Source: Tupaia tana (Eukaryota; Chordata; Mammalia; Scandentia; Tupaiidae). From it: DNA of 64,000 nt. Positions 1-8,946 of the stretch are shown here, one piece after another. The stretch is taken from positions 82,701,407 to 82,765,406 of the forward strand of contig JAKSZU010000009.1 in NCBI GenBank assembly GCA_026018925.1, given 5' to 3'. The notes below the pieces were generated by a model. That model was not told the DNA's origin, made no database searches, and saw nothing but the letters and a program-made list of their open reading frames with translations. The position numbers were made by a program, and so were the translations under genes. Position 1 is the stretch's first letter. Every line of letters starts with the position of its first letter.

Positions 1-47
1 TACAAAGTTTTTTATTTTTTAAATTTTTTAAGAGAGATTTTTGCTAT

Positions 48-322
48 GGGACCAGCAATTGGCGTAATGGCTATGTCATTGGACTCCCATGTAGTCGACT
101 GCAGTTTGAGTCCTGGACCTGGTGGCTTAAACTCACGTCGGGTGCATGTGCGTGCGTGTCTAAGATCCTGAGAGGAGAATGGAGGAGAAGGGATTGAGGC
201 ATGGCTGTCCCCCTTGCGGGGGGGGGGGGGTGATTTCTCACTTTCTATTTCTCTGTCTCTCTCTGTCTTTCTGGCGAGTGCACATGCCCTGTAGCAAAAA
301 CCTATCCAAAAAAAAAAAAAAA
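48..322 (+). mobile_element. Family A tRNA-derived SINE inserted in another SINE
   Basis: Starts gggaccagcaattggcg at 48, has A-box-like ggcgtaatgg and B-box-like gtttgagtcc, then the tRNA-unrelated body with agaggagaatggaggagaag, a CT-rich part and tgtagcaaaaacc before the A tail at about 308-322. The 17-bp direct repeat agagagatttttgctat at 31-47 and agagagacttttgctat at 336-352 is the target-site duplication. A 13-base G run lies near 220. No protein is encoded; the ORFs through it are fortuitous. Confidence 0.85.
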
Positions 323-514
323 GAGAGAGAGAGAGAGAGAGACTTTTGCTATAGGATACATGTGCTTACTGGAGAGACAGAGAGACAGAAAGTGAGAAAT
401 CACCCCCCCTCCCATCTCCCCACTGGGGTTGGCCATGCTGCAATCCCTTCTCCTCCATTCTCTTTTCAGGATTTTGGGGATGCACACACATGCATTAAAA
501 CACACATGCACCTG

Positions 515-606
515 GCAGTTGCCACTTGGCAATCTGCCCGCCCAACAACCTTTTGGGTGTACTTCCTTTCTTTCCTTTCTTTTCTATTAAACTTTCTTTT
601 CTATCT

Positions 607-650
<44 letters not shown>
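515..650 (+). mobile_element. Short poly(A)-tailed retrotransposed RNA fragment, not a SINE
   Basis: About 95 bp of pyrimidine-rich sequence unrelated to the host SINE is followed by about 42 uninterrupted A residues (609-650). It is bounded by the direct repeat acacacatgcacctg at 500-514 and 650-664. An ATTAAA at about 585-590 lies some 20 bases before the tail, as expected for a cleaved and polyadenylated transcript. This is what L1 machinery leaves when it copies a foreign mRNA with strong 5' truncation. The source RNA is not recognised; the 3' end of an LTR transcript is one possibility (inference). Confidence 0.7.
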
Positions 651-652
<2 letters not shown>

Positions 653-924
653 ACACATGCACCTGATGTGAGTTTTAAGCCACTGGGTCTGGGACTCCAA
701 CTGCAGCCGACTATGCAGCAATATAACAATTACCCCAGCTACTTGTTCCAATTTTAGTCTTCTTTAAATTCATCCAAAAAAGACTCAGCTACTTGTGACA
801 TTTTGTACTTTTCCTCTCTTATCTAGTTTTACACAATGAATAATAGTTATGATAATAAATACATAAATGCAATATGAAACTTGTGGAGACAACAAACTAT
901 CAAATACTTGATGAATTTGTACTT

Positions 925-1395
925 AATGTTGCTTGTGAAAACAGTTGAATATTAATTTTTAGTCTTTTAGTTTGGGAATTTAACCCATTGACATTCAATA
1001 TTGTTATTGATATGTGTGGATTTATCCCTGTCATTTTGTTACTCTTATCTTTTTTTTTCCTAATAGTTTTTGTGTCCTCTTGCTTTTATTTATCTCCTTT
1101 TAGTTTTGTTAGTGTAGTAGTCCTTTAAGCATTTTCTGAAGAATTTGTCTAGTTTGATTAATTCTTTCAGATTTTATCTGGGAATGATTTTATTTCTAAT
1201 TCTTATTTAAAGGATAATCTTGCTGAGTGTACTACTTTTGACTGAAATTGTTTTTCTTTCTAAGTTTTAAATATGTCTTTGCATTCTTTCCCTGACTGCA
1301 TGTTTTAGTTGACAGGTCTGATGTTAATCTAATAGGGTAACTCATGTAAGTAACTTGCCATTTCTCTCTTGTCATTTTTACAATATTGTCTTAGT
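925..1395 (-). mobile_element. L1 fragment, ORF1 3' end and ORF2 start
   Basis: Read on the minus strand, the sequence around 970-1040 matches the L1 ORF2 start region (short intergenic part followed by codons for a MTG.N-type N terminus), and 1100-1390 matches the C-terminal third of L1 ORF1. Many stops; not functional. The boundary at about 1395 is where a different LINE-like element begins. The stretch 749-924 before it holds nothing I recognise. Confidence 0.6.
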
Positions 1396-2690
1396 CTTTA
1401 ATTTTTTTTCACATTTTATTGATTCGCAAAATACCTTAATTAAACTAAATGTTTTCAATAGTAAGTATAGTTGATATAAACATATCTGTGAGCAGATGTC
1501 TGACTTTAGGCATAAAACTCAGTGAGTAAAATGAACATACTATAAAGTAGCACCAGGCTGAGGCTATATAGCTTACTCTGATCATTAAGTAGGAATGTTT
1601 TTATTTATTTTTTGTGGTTTTTAATGTATTTATTTATTTTTTATTTCAAGAGAAATAGTTTTAACTTTAATAAATCAAAATAAAAAACGTTAAGAAAAAT
1701 TTGCTTAAGACTTAAATCCAGGAAAATGGTTAAGATTCTGTTCAAACAGTAGGTAGATACTAAGAAGTCAAAACGGATATGGACAAAGCTAGAATTTAGT
1801 AACAACTACACAATATATTTTCTTCTAAAACATTTTTCTCTCTCTATTTCCCCTTTTACTAAAGAGAAGTATTAACTAACCTACTGGTCAAAACAAAAAA
1901 AAAGTTTAGTCTCAATTTGGTCTGTTATTTGCACAAAGCCCCATAAGAATCTTCATCAATTTAGTTGGCTTTACTGGAACCTTTTATATGGAATGTCAGA
2001 TTAGACTCTTTAAAAATTAGTCTCCCAAAAATACTGAGCCAAGTCAAGTATTCACCATCTGACTGTACCTTTAAGTACCTGTACTTGAGAGTTTTTGTGC
2101 CTCTCAGAAAGTGACATTCGTTATTTACCATGCAGAACTGTTTATGGTGCCAGGCAATTTTGCAAGAACTTCTGTTGCCTTTCTAGAGATCTACCTTAGT
2201 TCCTTAGTTTTCTGGTCATATCTTTGATATGACACTCCAGTCAAAGCCCTGGCAATAACCAGTATTTTCAATTTCTGATGCAAGGTGACAGATATTATTG
2301 AACTTATTTGTATAACCATTCTGACACAAAATAAGAATGCTCACAAATATTTTCCAATTACAGAGGGCTTGGGGAGGGAGAAAAGTTTGTGTTTCATTTT
2401 TTAAAAAATCAAAAAATTGTTGAACCTATCAACAACTCAAAAGAAAACAAAAATCCTTAAATCTGGAAGATAAAGAATAGAAGAAAATCAGTAATGTTTT
2501 AGTCAAAAGTCATGAAATGCTATTTCACCAGTTCAGTCTCATATAATTAATCTCTCTTTTGTTGAATTTGCAGTGTTACTGTGGTCTGATCTTTCCGTTT
2601 ATATCCTGGAACTTAATATTCAACCTTATTATTGATATTTCCAGACTGGTCCCTATCAATAAGTTGACCATTTCTTGGTGTTTTTTGTTT
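1396..2690 (-). mobile_element. Non-L1 3' tail of an ORF1-only LINE (copy A)
   Basis: Downstream (minus strand) of the ORF1 remnant, only about 100 bp resemble the L1 ORF2 start (about 2590-2690). The rest is a tail with no similarity to ORF2 that I can see. Its 3' end on the minus strand holds an AATAAA (near 1417-1423) followed by A-rich sequence. The same tail recurs at 7737-7978 and 8285-8672. Segment 1756-2418 is missing from the copy at 8.4 kb. The arrangement resembles HAL1 (half-L1) elements, which carry ORF1 but not ORF2. Alternative: one rearranged L1 later duplicated. Confidence 0.5.
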
Positions 2691-3745
2691 TCTTATTTCT
2701 GTCTGTCTGTCTGTAGTTTTTCTGGTATAGCACTCCCTTCAGAACTTCTTGAAGATCTGGTCTAGTGTTGGTAAATTCTTTCAGGTTTTGTTTATCTGAG
2801 AATGTTTTTGCTTTTTCTTCCCATGCGAAGGATAATCTTTCCAGGTATAGTATTCTTGGTTGAAATTGTTTTTCACTTAACGCTTTGAATATATTTTCCC
2901 ATTATTTCCTTGCTTGCATTGTTTCCAATGAGGTCCAATGTTAACCCTATGGGATATCCTTCTAAAGCAACTTAATGTTTCTCTCTTGCCAATTTTAGTT
3001 TCTTATATCTGTATATGGTTTTGGTCAATCTGGCTATGATGTGCCTTGGAGACGATCCATTCTACATGGAGTCCTTTGTATTTCTTGAATCTGTATATTT
3101 GAATGCCTCTCTAGGTTTGGAAAGTTTTCTTCCAGGATTTCATGGAATAGATTAACAATGCCCTTATAGTTTCTTCACCTTCTGGGATACCAATTAGCCA
3201 GATGTTTAAGTGTTTAATGGGTACGGACCTAGTATTTTTTGCATATTATTCTCATGGGGGGAATATTTTCTCAGTCTTTTTGATAATTATTTTTGATCAG
3301 AGGTTTTTTCTTCTACATCCAAGATTTGACCTTCTTCATGGTCTAATCTGCTTTTAATACTTTCAAGGGAGGTTTTGATTTAGTGTATTATGGCCCTTCA
3401 TTTCTAACAGCTCCAATTGATTCTTTTTTATGACATGTATTTATTTCTTCTTTCATATCATGGAAGAATTTCCTCATCTCCTAGAACTCATTGTCTCTTT
3501 TCTCTTGTATCTTCTGGAGTTCACTATCTCTTTTACTGCATCTCACTTAGTTTTGTCACTATGAAAATTCTGAATTCTTTATCTGACATTTCCACTAGTT
3601 CCATTGTACTGTTTGTGGATGATGAAGGGATGTTTTTCTTCCCTTTGTGTAGAAATCTTTTCTTGGTTTCTCATATTTCTTGTGCCTTTGCAGTGGTTTC
3701 TGGTCATCTGATGGATTATATGTTTCTCCCTAATTTCTTGTAGTT
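2691..3745 (-). pseudogene. L1-type ORF1 remnant (copy A)
   Basis: L1 ORF1 encodes a trimeric coiled-coil RNA-binding chaperone. On the minus strand, from 3.7 kb downward, the region follows the ORF1 order seen at 9.0-10.2 kb and 62.2-63.1 kb: N-terminal region, coiled coil (about 3360-3520), central RNA-binding domain with the conserved ETH.GIDY-type part near 3170-3200, then the C-terminal domain to about 2740. It has no open frame over 60 codons on the minus strand, so it is heavily mutated. Confidence 0.65.
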
Positions 3746-4440
3746 AATTCTTAGCGTTAGAGGCATGTGGGAAGAAATGACCCACAATATCTATGCAGTT
3801 CTGTTTCCCTGATGCTCACCAAGCAACCTGAGCTTTTGTCATTGGAACTGGATATCACAAAGTCCTCCCAGTTTCTAAAGAACAGGTGCACCTGGGATGA
3901 GCTGTGGGGTTTCAACTGAGAGTTCAGAGGTGTGTGGAAGAGATGAACCACACTCTCTCTGCAGCTCTGTATTTCTCTCTGCTGCTCATTTTGCAGTCTC
4001 TCTTCTCCAATTTTTAGTCATTTGGTTGTATATTCACATTTGGCTAATTTGTTGGAGGCTTCTGCAACTGTAAGCTTTACTTCACTTTACTGTAAGGTAC
4101 CTCTTTGCCAGATTCTCTCCTCTGCTATGTTTTGCAATGTGGTGTCCACAGAAAGAGATTTGAGTTCAGATTTATGAACATGAGTTTCTCTCTTTCTACA
4201 GCAGGTTCAGTAGTGTTGAGGTTTTCTATGACCCTAAAATATTCAGATGTTTGGCTACTGTGCACCTAGACCTGTCTAGACACTCAGTGTGTGGAAGCTG
4301 AGAAGAAGAGTGAGAAAGTCAGGTAAAAGAAAAGAAAAAAAAAAGGAAAAAGAAAAAAATACAAAAACAACCAAAAGGGAAAAAAGTTCAAAAATGAAAA
4401 GGCATAAAATAAAAACTACACTGTATGCTTGCACACCACA
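3746..4440 (-). mobile_element. Putative 5' untranslated region of the copy A LINE
   Basis: Immediately upstream (minus strand) of the ORF1 remnant, where a LINE 5' UTR is expected. It contains an internal diverged direct repeat with a period near 167 bp: the block at 3763-3823 (catgtgggaagaaatgaccc) recurs at 3930-3993 (gtgtggaagagatgaacc). The right part, 4320-4400, is A-rich. No other repeat class recognised; assignment rests on position and on the repeat habit shared with the L1 at 63.4-63.8 kb. Confidence 0.4.
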
Positions 4441-4780
4441 TGAAAGGAGCAGGACCAGGCCCATCTCAGATGTAGATGGATTCTGAATTTACCAAGATAA
4501 AGGAGATATCAGAGGCAAGAGACAGTAGTTACAGATTTTTAAAAATATATTAAAAATTGTTTCAAGAGAAAGAGAGAGAGAGAGACAGAGACAGAAAGAA
4601 GACAGCGACCACCCTACCTTGTTAGGTGTTTGGGCTGGAAGGAGAGGTATGGAGCAGAGTCTCTTCAGTTGAAAGAATAGGGCTGGGCCCACCTCAGATG
4701 TAGATGAATTCTGAAATTACCAAGATAAAGGAGAGGTAAGAGGCAAGAGACAGTACCTACAGATTTAAAAAATATATATA

Positions 4781-5201
4781 AAACCATTCATCAGTTCGTG
4801 GGCATTTGGGTTGCTTCCATGACTTAGCAATCGTGAAAAGTGCCACAATAAACATCAATGTGCAAGCACTTTTCTGATAAAGTATTCTTCTGTCCTTTGG
4901 GTAGATACCAAGGAGTGGGATTGCTGGATCATATGGTATTTCTATTTGTAGATTTTTGAGGAATCTCCAAATGTGTGTGAAAGAGGAGGGTCTGAGGAAG
5001 GACATTTGGGGGAGGGACAGGGAGGAAAAGCATTAATGGCACAAAGAGGTGTGGTATTATCTGTTGAAGATATTTCGTAGTTTTATCAACAGTACTAGGG
5101 AGAAATGTTCACCTGTTGAAATATCCATTTTGTAAGACAAATAATAATGTGATTGAATGTATGGAAGAAAATGAAATGAAAATAAATAAATAAATAAAAT
5201 G

Positions 5202-5203
<2 letters not shown>
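4781..5203 (+). mobile_element. Short 5'-inverted L1 (twin-priming structure)
   Basis: The left part (4781 to about 4980) is the C-terminal end of L1 ORF2 on the minus strand: the translation carries GIYPKD and FTIAKSWKQPKCP, hallmark ORF2 C-terminal motifs. The right part (about 4985-5180) is L1 3' UTR on the plus strand, ending gtgattgaatgtatgg and an AATAAAT-rich tail. Opposite orientations joined head to head inside one insertion is the known outcome of twin priming. It lies within a 229-bp tandem unit, which gives the empty site. Confidence 0.8.

Positions 5204-5241
<38 letters not shown>
5204..5241. repeat. (AT)n microsatellite
   Basis: About 19 uninterrupted AT dinucleotides, grown from the tail of the L1 at 4781-5203. 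Confidence 0.95.
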
Positions 5242-5245
<4 letters not shown>

Positions 5246-5351
5246 AAAATTTCAAGAGAAAGAGATACAGAGACAGAAAGAAGACATAGACTGCCCTAAC
5301 TGTCTAGATGTTTGGGCTGGAAGGAGAGGTTTGAAGCAGAGGCTCTTCAGT

Positions 5352-5764
5352 TGAACTGGACAGGTACAACGTAAAATTGTAGTCCAATTCGTGTTTACTG
5401 GCAGCCCCTCCTCCCCCAAGCTGGGTGAGGGGATTTGTTAATCAGTTCAGGTTGTGTGGGCTTTTATTCCTTTCTGTCTCTGGGACTACAGGAACTGAAT
5501 GATGGTCCTTGAAAGCCAGAGAAGCTCCTCTTCCTCCAGTTTATCAACTCTCTTAAAGTTATCATAATTCTCTAGAGATCTCCAATTTAATCTTACTTCT
5601 ACACACAATCACCTTGGTCCAGTATATCTGTACCTAGGCAAATAGTCAATCCTATCTCTATAATCCCTGTTTCCCAAAAGACTGGAGTGCAGGACTTCTA
5701 AGAATGGCAATACTGGATCTAGAGCTTTAACTAATAGATACCAACTAGAGTTGGTTTCTTTTCC
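5352..5764. other. Unassigned stretch
   Basis: No gene seen. The CT-rich part with cagcccctcctcccccaagc near 5400 could be a further part of the LINE 5' region on the left, but I cannot show it. Confidence 0.3.
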
Positions 5765-5862
5765 CATCTCTGCCTTTTCTTAATTGTGTGATATTGAATG
5801 AGACACCTTACTACTCTGAAGCTGTTTTCTCATCTGCAATATGGTATTAACATCATATGACT
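5765..5862 (-). mobile_element. MIR fragment
   Basis: Minus-strand MIR core pattern: ttaattgtgtgatattgaatgagacacc followed by ttttctcatctgcaatatgg, equivalent to the tgtgaccttgggcaag and cctcatctgtaaaatggg parts of the ancient tRNA-derived MIR SINE. Strongly diverged. Confidence 0.55.
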
Positions 5863-5865
5863 TTG

Positions 5866-6120
5866 GAACCGGCAGATGATGTGATGGTTACATCACTGGA
5901 CTCCACATAGGTGACTGCAGTTTGAGTCTCAGACCCGGTGACTTAAAACTCACACTGGGCATGTGTATGCATGCTCAAAATCCTGAGAGAATAATGGAGG
6001 AGTAAGGGATTGTGGTGTGGCCATCCCCACTTGGGGGTGATTTCTTGCTTTCTTTCTCTCTTGTTTCTCTGGGAAGCGCACATGCTCTACAGTAAAAAAA
6101 TTCTCTAATAATAATAATAT
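5866..6120 (+). mobile_element. Family A SINE, diverged
   Basis: Begins accggcagatgatgtgatgg, carries B-box-like gtttgagtctc, the body aatggaggagtaagggattg, a CT-rich part and an ending in (TAA)n rather than pure A. CpG sites are mostly decayed, so this is an older copy than its neighbour at 6150. Confidence 0.8.
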
Positions 6121-6149
6121 ATGCCCTTTTTTTTGCACAAGACTTTTAT

Positions 6150-6424
6150 TTTATTTTTTTTTCTTTTTTTTTTGGAGAGGTTTTTGCTATAGGGCGCGTG
6201 CGCTCGCCAGACAGACAGAGAGAGACAGAGAGATAGAAAGCAGGAAATCACCCCCCAGGGGGGATGGCCACGCCGCAATCCCTTCTCCTCCATTCTCCTC
6301 TCGGGATCTTGGGCACGCACGCACACGCGCCCGGCGTGAGTTTAAGCCGCCGGGTCCGGGACTCGAACCGCGGTCGACTACATGGGAGTCCAGCGACATA
6401 GCCATTACGCTAACTGCTGGTCCC
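6150..6424 (-). mobile_element. Family A SINE, young CpG-rich copy
   Basis: Near-consensus copy with many intact CpG sites (for example gggcgcgtgcgctcgcc, ccgccgggtccgggactcg). The exact 16-bp target-site duplication tgcacaagacttttat lies at 6134-6149 and 6425-6440. The minus-strand B box reads gaaccgcgg-adjacent tcgaa. Exact duplication and intact CpGs argue for recent insertion. Confidence 0.92.
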
Positions 6425-6440
6425 TGCACAAGACTTTTAT

Positions 6441-7419
6441 GAAGATCTATTAATAGTAAGAAACATAGATGAAAATTATTTTTACACTATAATGACTATT
6501 TAAACCTAATGATGCAGAGAGAAGTAGTATTAAGAAATCAGGAAATGGAGATAAAATGCACTTTTAAACTCGTAACATCACAGAGGGTATTAACAAAGAT
6601 TTTAAATAACCTATTCATACAATAGAAAATATGAGGATTTAAAGTAGTGCCCAGGGTTCAGTCAATGCTGGCTAAACTCCCTGAGGGTAACAGAAAGAAC
6701 CATTTACCTGAGGTCTTACTCTGAGTTAGTTAAGTCCAGTCTTCTAAAGAAGTGAGTTATTAGGGTCAAGGATCTTTGAACAAATCAAATATCAGACATT
6801 TACCATAGAAAATTTCCTTAAAGAAATAATGAAGATCCAATAATGTATAGTCAGTATCCCTTGTGAATAAATTCTATAGTTGGGAGGGAAGAGCTCTAGA
6901 ACTTTGAGAGAGATAAATATGAGGCAAATCCAGAGGACCTTAACAGTTGTAAAGGGTTGAGCTCAGGAAAGCAGGAATAGGTTACCTAGTAGTATTCTTT
7001 GGACATGGATAGATTTGCTGAGGAGATTTTGTTTTTCTTTTTTCTTTAATTTTATTTCAAGTTCTTTTATACACTCAGTCACATTATTTAGCTTGCAATG
7101 TAAATATTTCAACATGTGTGCATTTCTCTCCAGTCCAGTTGATAATACTATAAAGTATCTACAATACCCCATTTATTTGTCCAATTAATGCTATGCCTCT
7201 CTATTTTTCTCCTTAATGTCCTTCTTCAGACTCTATTCCTTCAACCATCCTCTTCCCACCCTGAGGAGACATTAAAGGTTCAATGTACTTCCTTCATGTA
7301 CTGCTTTTTCTATAACCCCTGGTTTGGTTAAACATATTTGATCATCTAATCTGCATGAATAGGAAATATGCAAAAACTCTCAAGTCTCTGGAAAAAAATA
7401 ATTTATCATATACATTTCT
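6441..7419. other. Unassigned AT-rich stretch
   Basis: No coding exon, SINE or LINE motif that I can support. 7170-7330 is pyrimidine-rich and could be a very old L2-type fragment, but the resemblance is too weak to call. Confidence 0.3.
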
Positions 7420-7735
7420 TTTTTTCTTGGTGAATTAGCCCTTTTATTAGTATATTATGCCCTTCTTTGTCTTTTCTCTTTTTTTTTCTTTAAATTTATT
7501 TTTTACATTAATTCACTATACATCATTACAGCAAACAAAATGAATTTTCCATCCAGAATACACTGTATATTGGCTCAATCAAGCATATCAACAAATAATT
7601 TTCCATTTCTTATGTCCTGTATATTTTGCTTTTTTTTTTTTTGCCATCCTTGATTCCCTATCCCTCACCCTCTGCCATGTCCCACCCTCCTCCCACATTG
7701 TCTCTGGTATCCATGGTTGCTTTCTATGCCTCCCC
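7420..7735 (-). mobile_element. L1 fragments, minus strand
   Basis: 7425-7475 resembles antisense L1 ORF2 endonuclease-region sequence (cttttattagtatattatgcccttctttg). From about 7480 a separate 5'-truncated L1 3' end follows: cattaattcactatacatcattacagc is the reverse complement of the young L1 3' terminus seen at 17.3 and 55.3 kb, and the element continues to catggttgcttt near 7720. A C run separates it from the next element. Confidence 0.6.
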
Positions 7736-7736
7736 C

Positions 7737-7978
7737 CCCCATTTAATTGATTTGCAAATAAACTTAATTAGTCTAAATATTTCTAACAGCAAGCGCAGCT
7801 GATATATACATATACATGAACGCAAGTCTGATTTATGCATAAACCTCAGTGAGTAGAATGAACATACTATAAAGTAGTACCTAGCTGGGGCTATATAGCT
7901 TACTGCAGTCATCAAATATGCATTTTTTTTTAATTTCGGTAAGAACAGTGTTAGTGTTTTCTTTTCCTCCTGAAACTT
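7737..7978 (-). mobile_element. Copy C of the ORF1-only LINE tail, 5'-truncated
   Basis: Matches the 3' part of the tail at 1410-1640 throughout, including gtgagtagaatgaacatac, tataaagtag and ggctatatagcttact. The 3' terminus (minus strand ATTTGCAAATCAATTAAAT) coincides with that of copies A and B. Sharing one 3' end while differing in 5' extent is the signature of a retrotransposed family. Confidence 0.6.
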
Positions 7979-8130
7979 TTTTAAAATTAATTTACATTCA
8001 TTCCCTGAGTATTGTCACAACATACTAAATGTAGTTTCCCATCTAGAATTAAACTCCATAGTGGCTTAATCATGCATGTTATCATCAATAATATTCCATT
8101 TCTACTTTCATATATATGTGTATATATATA

Positions 8131-8172
<42 letters not shown>

Positions 8173-8284
8173 CATATATATATATTTTTAACCCCATGTC
8201 TGACCGTCTGCCCTTTCCCACCCTCTTATTACACTATCTCTGCTGTCTACAGTTGTCTTCAATTCCTTTTCCCCGAAAATTTTG
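7979..8284 (-). mobile_element. L1 3' end, 5'-truncated, with internal microsatellite
   Basis: Starts with a T run then cattcattccctgagtattg, the reverse complement of the L1 3' terminus, and extends through catctagaattaaactcc to gtctacagttgtcttc. Inserted into or beside the copy C tail. Contains the TA/TG repeat at 8110-8186. Confidence 0.65.
8110..8186. repeat. Compound (TA)n(TG)n(TA)n microsatellite
   Basis: Alternating pyrimidine-purine tract with (TATATG), (TG)8-like and (TATATA) blocks; the short ORFs on both strands here are artefacts of the repeat. Confidence 0.95.
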
Positions 8285-8672
8285 TTGATCACACAATATC
8301 ATAAGTAATATAACTACTTTCAATAGCAAGTTCAGCTGGTAATTTCAAGAAAAGCAGTTTTGAGATGGTAAGGATATTTCCTTGAAACTTAAAGCCTAGA
8401 AACAGGTTAGTATTCTGTTCAAATAGTAGGTACATGAACCTATCAACAGCTCAAGACAGGACAAAAATCCTTAAAACCGAACAACAAAGCTCAGAAGAAA
8501 AGCAGCAATATTTTAGTCAAGTCACAGAATGCTGTTTCATCAGCTCAGTCTCATGTACTTAATCTTTCTTCTGCTGTGGTTCGATCTTCCAGATTGAATT
8601 CTGGGATATAATATTCAACTCCAGACTTTGTCCCTACAATTTAGTTGCCCATTTTCTTAGTTTTTGAACTCT
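8285..8672 (-). mobile_element. Tail of the ORF1-only LINE (copy B)
   Basis: Contains the shared 3' end (caatagcaagttcagctgg), then jumps to the part equal to 1640-1755 of copy A, then joins at gtaggtacatgaacctatc directly to the part equal to 2419-2690, lacking the roughly 660-bp block present in copy A. Ends with the ORF2-start-like piece near 8600-8665 before ORF1. Confidence 0.55.
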
Positions 8673-8673
8673 T

Positions 8674-8946
8674 TTTTTTTTTTTTTTTTTTGAGAGGTTT
8701 TTTGCTATAGGGCGCGTGTGCGCTTGCCAGACAGACAGAGAGAGACATAGAGACAGATAGCGAGAAATCACCCCCCAGAGGGGATGGTCACGCCACAATC
8801 CCTTCTCTTCCATTCTCCTCTCGGGATCTTGGGCACGCACGCACACGCGCCCGGCGTGAGTTTTAAGCCACCGGGTCCGGGACGCGAACTGCGGTTGACT
8901 ACGTGGGAGTCCAGCGACATAGCCATTACGCTAACTGCTGGTTCCC
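8674..8946 (-). mobile_element. Family A SINE
   Basis: Full-length, CpG-rich: gagaggttttttgctatagg to ctaactgctggttccc. A short duplication tgaactctt flanks it (about 8664 and 8948). It interrupts the copy B LINE close to the ORF1/ORF2 boundary. Confidence 0.9.

Larger units (their letters stand above)
30..748 (-). mobile_element. Family A tRNA-derived SINE, host of two later insertions
   Basis: A minus-strand copy of the main SINE of this window. Its 3' edge, read as agagagatttttgctat, lies at 31-47, and the rest resumes at 336 (GA-rich stretch, cttttgctatagg, CT-rich middle, catgctgcaatccc), running to about 748 in a decayed ctacttgttcc end. The copy is interrupted by a plus-strand SINE at 48-335 and by a short poly(A)-tailed insert at 515-650. 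Both interruptions are flanked by duplicated host sequence, so this SINE is the oldest of the three. Confidence 0.8.
4441..5351. repeat. Tandem duplication of a roughly 229-bp unit, second unit split by L1
   Basis: Unit 1 (4441-4669) and unit 2 (4670 to about 5351) share the block order catctcagatgtagatg, ccaagataaaggag, agaggcaagagacagta, a poly-purine GA/GACA stretch, gtttgggctggaaggagagg and ctcttcagttgaa. Unit 2 is interrupted at about 4780-5241 by an L1 and AT repeat; without it the unit is about 220 bp. Position upstream of a minus-strand ORF1 suggests LINE 5'-UTR monomers, but a plain local duplication is possible. Confidence 0.7.

Noticed and set aside
179-757. 192-codon plus-strand ORF, longest in the window
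   Set aside because: It runs through a SINE, a GA run and a 42-base A tail (poly-K). No domain, and its frame is set by repeats.
4288-4486. K/R-rich ORF like a nuclear protein tail
   Set aside because: Caused by an A-rich run in the LINE 5' region; the opposite strand is open too, a composition artefact.
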